From an uncultured Ruminococcus sp. (GTDB taxonomy: Bacteria > Bacillota > Clostridia > Oscillospirales > Acutalibacteraceae), in NCBI GenBank assembly GCA_937892835.1, contig CALBHM010000019.1, positions 1 through 7,724 on the forward strand: a stretch of DNA of 7,724 nt, in the 5' to 3' direction. Made by a program: the position numbers and the translations under genes. The notes below the pieces were generated by a model. The model ran no database searches, was not told where the DNA came from, and worked only from the letters and a program-made list of their open reading frames with translations. Positions 4,687-7,724 of the stretch are shown here, piece by piece (positions within the stretch are counted from its first letter, which is position 1; each line of letters starts with the position of its first letter).

Positions 4687-6654
4687 ATGAAAAAGCGGAA
4701 ACTTTTAAGCTCTGTACTTTCTGTTGCGATGGCAACGATTATTGCCGCAAGCTCGCCGACGGTTGGCGTTAAGCTTGCGAAAGAAGCTCAGTTTTCAGAT
4801 GAGCCGGCGGTTCAGAGCGTTTTAAAATCCGAATCTGTTGAAACGAACAAAGCAAAGAGCATTTCGGCAGAAAAAGAAGCCACAAAAACGGTTGAAATCA
4901 ACGCAAATAATATTGCTCAATTTGAAGACGAAAACGATGTTTTCTATGAGCCTGAAGAAGAGAGCATATCGGAGCTTGAAGATTCAACAACATACATAAA
5001 CGATGCAATAACGGTATTTTTCAGCGACGACGCAACATTGCTTGACAAGAAAAAGATTGTCAAAGCCCTTGACGGTGAAATAGTCGGCAAGGTTGATTTC
5101 ATGAATGAATATGAAATCAAAATCGAGCGTTCGGATTTTTACGAAATCAACGATTTGTGCGAGGAGCTTATGGGAAACGACACGGTTGAATTCGCAAGCT
5201 GCTCACTGGCAGAAAAAATTACTCCCGATTACGTTCCGAATGATCCTTGGAACTTCGCCTATTGGAGTGACAATGCACTCGACACAGCTTTTTCGTTCTC
5301 AAACTGGTGGATAAAGGCAACGGATATTGACAAGGCCTGGGATTATGACGAATATTTCAGCGATATTAACGTCGGAATCGTGGACACCGGCTTTGACCCG
5401 ACTCATGAAGACCTTGAAGGAAAGATTGTTTTTCCGAATGAATTCTTTGAGAAAAACAATGCTCCCTCATATCACGGAAATCATGTCGCCGGAATTATCG
5501 GAGCAACTCAGGATAACGGAAAAGGCATTGCAGGCATTGTCCGTGACGGCAAGCTTGTTTGCATTGACTGGGAAGCCGACGAAGCTCAAGGGCAAGAATG
5601 GAACAACAGTGCGAGAATAATGACCGGCTTTGTCAATGCTGTTCGTGCAGGCGCAAAGGTAGTTAATTTTTCCCTCGGCAGCTCAGGCACAATAGATAAC
5701 GGAATTGACAGGCTGAAAATTGTTAAGGATACTCAGGGAAAGTTCTATTCTTATTACATTGCCAAAATGCTCCAGCGCGGATATGATTTCATCTGCTGCC
5801 AGTCGGCCGGTAACGGAGTTTACAAAAACGATAAATTCGCCTATGCCGTTGATGCAAGTAATAACGGCACATTCTGCCCGATAACGGTCGACAATGCAGT
5901 TAAAACCGTCAAAGGCGTTACGCCGCAGGATATTGTTGACAGAATTATAATTGTTGCAGCGGCTAAATTTAACGGTTTCAATACATATGAGCAGGCCCGC
6001 TTTTCAAACGGCGGCAGCCAGGTTTCAATCTGCGCTCCGGGATATGATGTTTACAGCACATATTATAACGGTAACGACAGTGATTATAATTACTGTTCTT
6101 ATGCCTACCTTAACGGCACATCAATGGCTGCGCCTATTGTAACCGGTATTGCCTCACTTGTTTGGAGCGTTAATCCGTCTTTCACGGGGGCACAGGTCAA
6201 GCACCTTGTCTGCGACGACGAAAATACAAAATATGAGGTTGCCGACAGTTCCTCCGAGCTTCATCTGCCGACAGGCACAATGCGAATGGTAAATGCTCAG
6301 CTTGCTGTCGAAGCGGCGATAAAAGAGTGCGAAAACTACGGCACGGTAACAGGCCGTCTCGAATGGGCAAAGATTACTCCGAGCAAGGTTATTGATTTCA
6401 CAATAACAAGCAAGGAAACAGGCACGGTTTACAGGCTCCTGACCGACACCGCCGGCAATTTCAGCGCAAAGCTCCCGTCAGGCAGCTATACCCTTGATCT
6501 TTCAGGCAAAAAACGTAACTTTACTGTAACCGAGGGTGAGAATACAGATTTCGGCCATATGCGCACAGGCAACGCAACAATCGATTTTGACGAATTCAGA
6601 GACAGCATGAAAGATAATATGCAGGACTTCCTGTCAAAATTACAGGTTTATTAA
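4687..6654 (+). CDS. Secreted subtilisin-like serine protease (S8 family) with C-terminal beta domain
   Basis: This 655-residue preproprotein is probably exported and matured outside the cell. A signal peptide occupies about 1-22: KKRK, then a hydrophobic stretch, with possible cleavage near AAS. A charged, Glu-rich linker (35-100) and a propeptide-like region (about 104-178) precede the protease. The catalytic triad is D233 (VDTG), H263 (HGNHVAG) and S479 (NGTSMAAP), and N376 (SAGNG) is the oxyanion residue, so it should be active. The His-Ser distance (216 residues) exceeds that of subtilisin (157), mainly from insertions around 337-365 and 378-415. Residues about 551-625 form a repeat-poor, beta-rich domain (YGTVTGRL to FTVTEGEN) like carboxypeptidase-regulatory or CnaB-type folds. 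There is no LPxTG sorting signal, dockerin or C-terminal membrane span, so it is probably released. It is monocistronic and its substrate is unknown. Confidence 0.93.
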   Translation: MKKRKLLSSVLSVAMATIIAASSPTVGVKLAKEAQFSDEPAVQSVLKSESVETNKAKSISAEKEATKTVEINANNIAQFEDENDVFYEPEEESISELEDSTTYINDAITVFFSDDATLLDKKKIVKALDGEIVGKVDFMNEYEIKIERSDFYEINDLCEELMGNDTVEFASCSLAEKITPDYVPNDPWNFAYWSDNALDTAFSFSNWWIKATDIDKAWDYDEYFSDINVGIVDTGFDPTHEDLEGKIVFPNEFFEKNNAPSYHGNHVAGIIGATQDNGKGIAGIVRDGKLVCIDWEADEAQGQEWNNSARIMTGFVNAVRAGAKVVNFSLGSSGTIDNGIDRLKIVKDTQGKFYSYYIAKMLQRGYDFICCQSAGNGVYKNDKFAYAVDASNNGTFCPITVDNAVKTVKGVTPQDIVDRIIIVAAAKFNGFNTYEQARFSNGGSQVSICAPGYDVYSTYYNGNDSDYNYCSYAYLNGTSMAAPIVTGIASLVWSVNPSFTGAQVKHLVCDDENTKYEVADSSSELHLPTGTMRMVNAQLAVEAAIKECENYGTVTGRLEWAKITPSKVIDFTITSKETGTVYRLLTDTAGNFSAKLPSGSYTLDLSGKKRNFTVTEGENTDFGHMRTGNATIDFDEFRDSMKDNMQDFLSKLQVY

Positions 6655-6676
6655 TCAACACAAAATACATTAAAAA

Positions 6677-6714
6677 ATCGGCAGCAACATAATCGTTACT
6701 GCCGATAAATTTTT
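6677..6714. terminator. Bidirectional Rho-independent terminator
   Basis: ATCGGCAG (6677-6684) pairs exactly with CTGCCGAT (6699-6706). After one mismatch a further AAC/GTT pairing closes a 6-nt loop. On the plus strand it is followed by AAATTTTT (6707-6714), ending the protease transcript. On the minus strand it is followed at once by a T-run (complement of 6672-6676), a better signal, ending the small membrane-protein transcript whose stop is at 6721. Confidence 0.85.
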
Positions 6715-6720
6715 ATCTGT

Positions 6721-7008
6721 TTATTTTGTTGTTACAATGTCAGCAAGCTTCGTTCCCTGAACCTCGCCTGATTGAACAACAGTAACATTGCCGGAATTTC
6801 CGTCAACAACCGCCGTGAAACCGATTCCTCTCATTTTAAGGCTGACAACAAGGAGAATCAGCAGACAGAGAATCGTAACACCTATCATAGAAAGTGCTGT
6901 AATCTTGCCTTTTTTGGCTTTGTCGCAAGCCTTAACATATTGATCCATACGCTTCTGAGCGTCATTAAGGTCAATACCCGTTGCCTGTTCTGCTTTTTTC
7001 TTTGCCAT
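6721..7008 (-). CDS. Small single-span membrane protein of unknown function
   Basis: I do not recognise this 95-residue protein. A charged, helical N-terminus (about 1-35, many Lys and Ala, cytoplasmic by the positive-inside rule) is followed by one hydrophobic span (about 37-58, ITALSMIG to LLVVSLKM). A polar C-terminal part of about 36 residues (GFTAVVDGNSGNVTVVQSG) would lie outside the cell. I chose the ATG at 7008 because GGAG (7021-7018) is 9 nt away; the ATG at 7014 is only 3 nt away and the TTG at 7017 is adjacent to the site. It has its own promoter and terminator, so it is a single-gene unit. The topology would suit a small accessory or anchoring protein, but no function can be assigned. 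Confidence 0.75.
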   Translation of the reverse strand: MAKKKAEQATGIDLNDAQKRMDQYVKACDKAKKGKITALSMIGVTILCLLILLVVSLKMRGIGFTAVVDGNSGNVTVVQSGEVQGTKLADIVTTK

Positions 7009-7039
7009 TGTCATCAACTCCGATTTAAGCGGTTAATAT

Positions 7040-7068
7040 ATTATACAACAATAATTTTGTTTTGTCAA
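7040..7068 (-). promoter_or_regulatory. Perfect sigma-A promoter for the small membrane protein
   Basis: On the minus strand TTGACA (7068-7063) and TATAAT (7045-7040) match consensus exactly with a 17-bp spacer. The -35 box abuts the stop codon of the upstream gene. Transcription should start near 7033, giving a leader of about 25 nt, so the small protein is probably made constitutively even if the upstream gene is not expressed. Confidence 0.87.
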
Positions 7069-7724
7069 TTACGGCTGGACGGTAATCGGTCTATCCTCAT
7101 TTTCATGTTCAAATGAAATAAAGTTATTTCGCTTCGCATAAGCCCATCTCATGTCAAAAAGCTCACATGACGGAGCAGGCATATAAAGCTGGTCGTGAAG
7201 TCGGAGCACCTTGGCACAAATCGTCTTTTCCTCGCCGTTGACGATCGCCTTTTCGCTGTTTTCAAAGAATTCTACCCTCTTGCCGTAAACATCAAGAGTA
7301 ATTTTGCCCTTTTCTTTAAGAACATATCCGCCTATGTAGCCGATGAGAGTACCGAAGCAGGCGTACCACATTCCGTCAACATTTTCGCACGGAACAGGAT
7401 ACTGACAAAGACCCATAAGAGCACCCTTGAAGGTCATTCTTGTCTGATCGAACTTCGGTGCAACGGCATAAGGAGTAATCTCATCCTTGCCCTTATCAAT
7501 CGTGCATTTGTCAACAATTCTTCCGTCCTCAATAATCTTAGAAGTAAGAGTAATCTTATCGCCGTCCACCTCAACGATTGCAACAACAGAAACAGGCTCC
7601 TCCTCACAATAAAAAGCAGAATGCCAAACCTTTGAGATCGCCCTTGTTCCCGGAGGGTTTTGATTGGAGTTGCCGAGCATGTAGTGAACCGTACCCTGTG
7701 ACGGACGCTCAAAAAGCTCCTCAT
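7069..7724 (-). CDS. Unrecognised protein, C-terminal part (gene continues past the window)
   Basis: The reading frame is open to the right edge, so the true start lies outside. The visible part is 217 residues. An internal ATG at 7680 has no well-placed ribosome binding site, and the frame upstream of it reads as ordinary protein (EELFERPSQGTVHY), so I treat that Met as internal. The sequence is rich in short beta strands, contains seven scattered cysteines, and has a Gly/aromatic stretch (MWYACFGTLIGYIGGYVL, about residues 118-135). Its last 65-80 residues (LDVYGKRVEF, then AIVNGEEK, then LHDQLYMPAP) recall the stalk domain of copper-amine-oxidase-N-like proteins (PF07833) in which a VNG turn precedes a Y-(V/M)-P motif. 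That similarity is weak and unverified. No membrane span or sorting signal is evident, and there is no terminator between it and the next gene. Confidence 0.7.
   Translation of the reverse strand, partial: EELFERPSQGTVHYMLGNSNQNPPGTRAISKVWHSAFYCEEEPVSVVAIVEVDGDKITLTSKIIEDGRIVDKCTIDKGKDEITPYAVAPKFDQTRMTFKGALMGLCQYPVPCENVDGMWYACFGTLIGYIGGYVLKEKGKITLDVYGKRVEFFENSEKAIVNGEEKTICAKVLRLHDQLYMPAPSCELFDMRWAYAKRNNFISFEHENEDRPITVQP

Noticed and set aside
7009..7017. TTG at 7017 or ATG at 7014 as start of the small membrane protein
   Set aside because: They are 0 and 3 nt from the GGAG site, too close; the ATG at 7008 is 9 nt away.
7434..7724. Minus-strand frame rich in Arg and Leu at the right edge
   Set aside because: Out-of-frame reading of the partial gene; the alternative frame continues open through the edge with balanced composition.

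Overview
The window looks like chromosomal DNA of an anaerobic, low-to-moderate-GC Firmicute, most likely a gut clostridium of the Ruminococcus/Oscillospiraceae type. The reasons are strong AGGAGG-type ribosome binding sites, sigma-A promoters with consensus -35 and -10 boxes, an oxygen-sensitive [FeFe]-hydrogenase-family protein, and a GC-rich palindromic repeat at the left edge of a kind I recall from gut Firmicutes. The genus is an inference; there is no rRNA or other marker gene here.

Layout. Positions 1-304 hold no gene: a palindromic repeat, a further hairpin, an AT-rich inverted repeat and a perfect sigma-A promoter. This promoter serves a membrane O-acyltransferase (305-1318, +), which ends at a hairpin terminator shared with the convergent neighbour. 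Positions 1342-4512 on the minus strand are a tightly packed five-gene operon. In transcription order it encodes a small DRTGG-like protein, a stand-alone RsbW-type ATPase, an [FeFe]-hydrogenase-like iron-sulfur protein, a second DRTGG-like protein and a PHP-family phosphoesterase. Junctions are a 1-nt overlap, a 16-nt gap, a 10-nt overlap and a 1-nt gap. An AT-rich divergent promoter region (4513-4686) separates this operon from a secreted subtilisin-like protease (4687-6654, +). A bidirectional terminator follows. Then come a small single-span membrane protein (6721-7008, -) with its own perfect promoter, and the C-terminal part of an unrecognised protein (7069 to beyond 7724, -).

The centre of interest is the minus-strand operon. 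The hydrogenase-like protein keeps the four cysteines expected to hold the H-cluster but has alanine where catalytic hydrogenases have the proton-transfer cysteine. It also carries an extra C-terminal Cx2Cx4Cx16C cluster motif. Both traits are those described for putative sensory (HydS-type) [FeFe]-hydrogenases. The partner genes are signalling-type proteins with no electron-transfer subunit among them. The likely reading is a hydrogen- or redox-sensing module that passes its state to an ATPase/kinase and perhaps to the PHP hydrolase. I recall similar gene sets next to the electron-bifurcating hydABC hydrogenase in thermophilic clostridia; here the operon is bounded by unrelated genes on both sides and its output is unknown.

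The remaining genes (acyltransferase, secreted protease, small membrane protein, partial unknown) are separate transcription units with no evident functional link to the operon.
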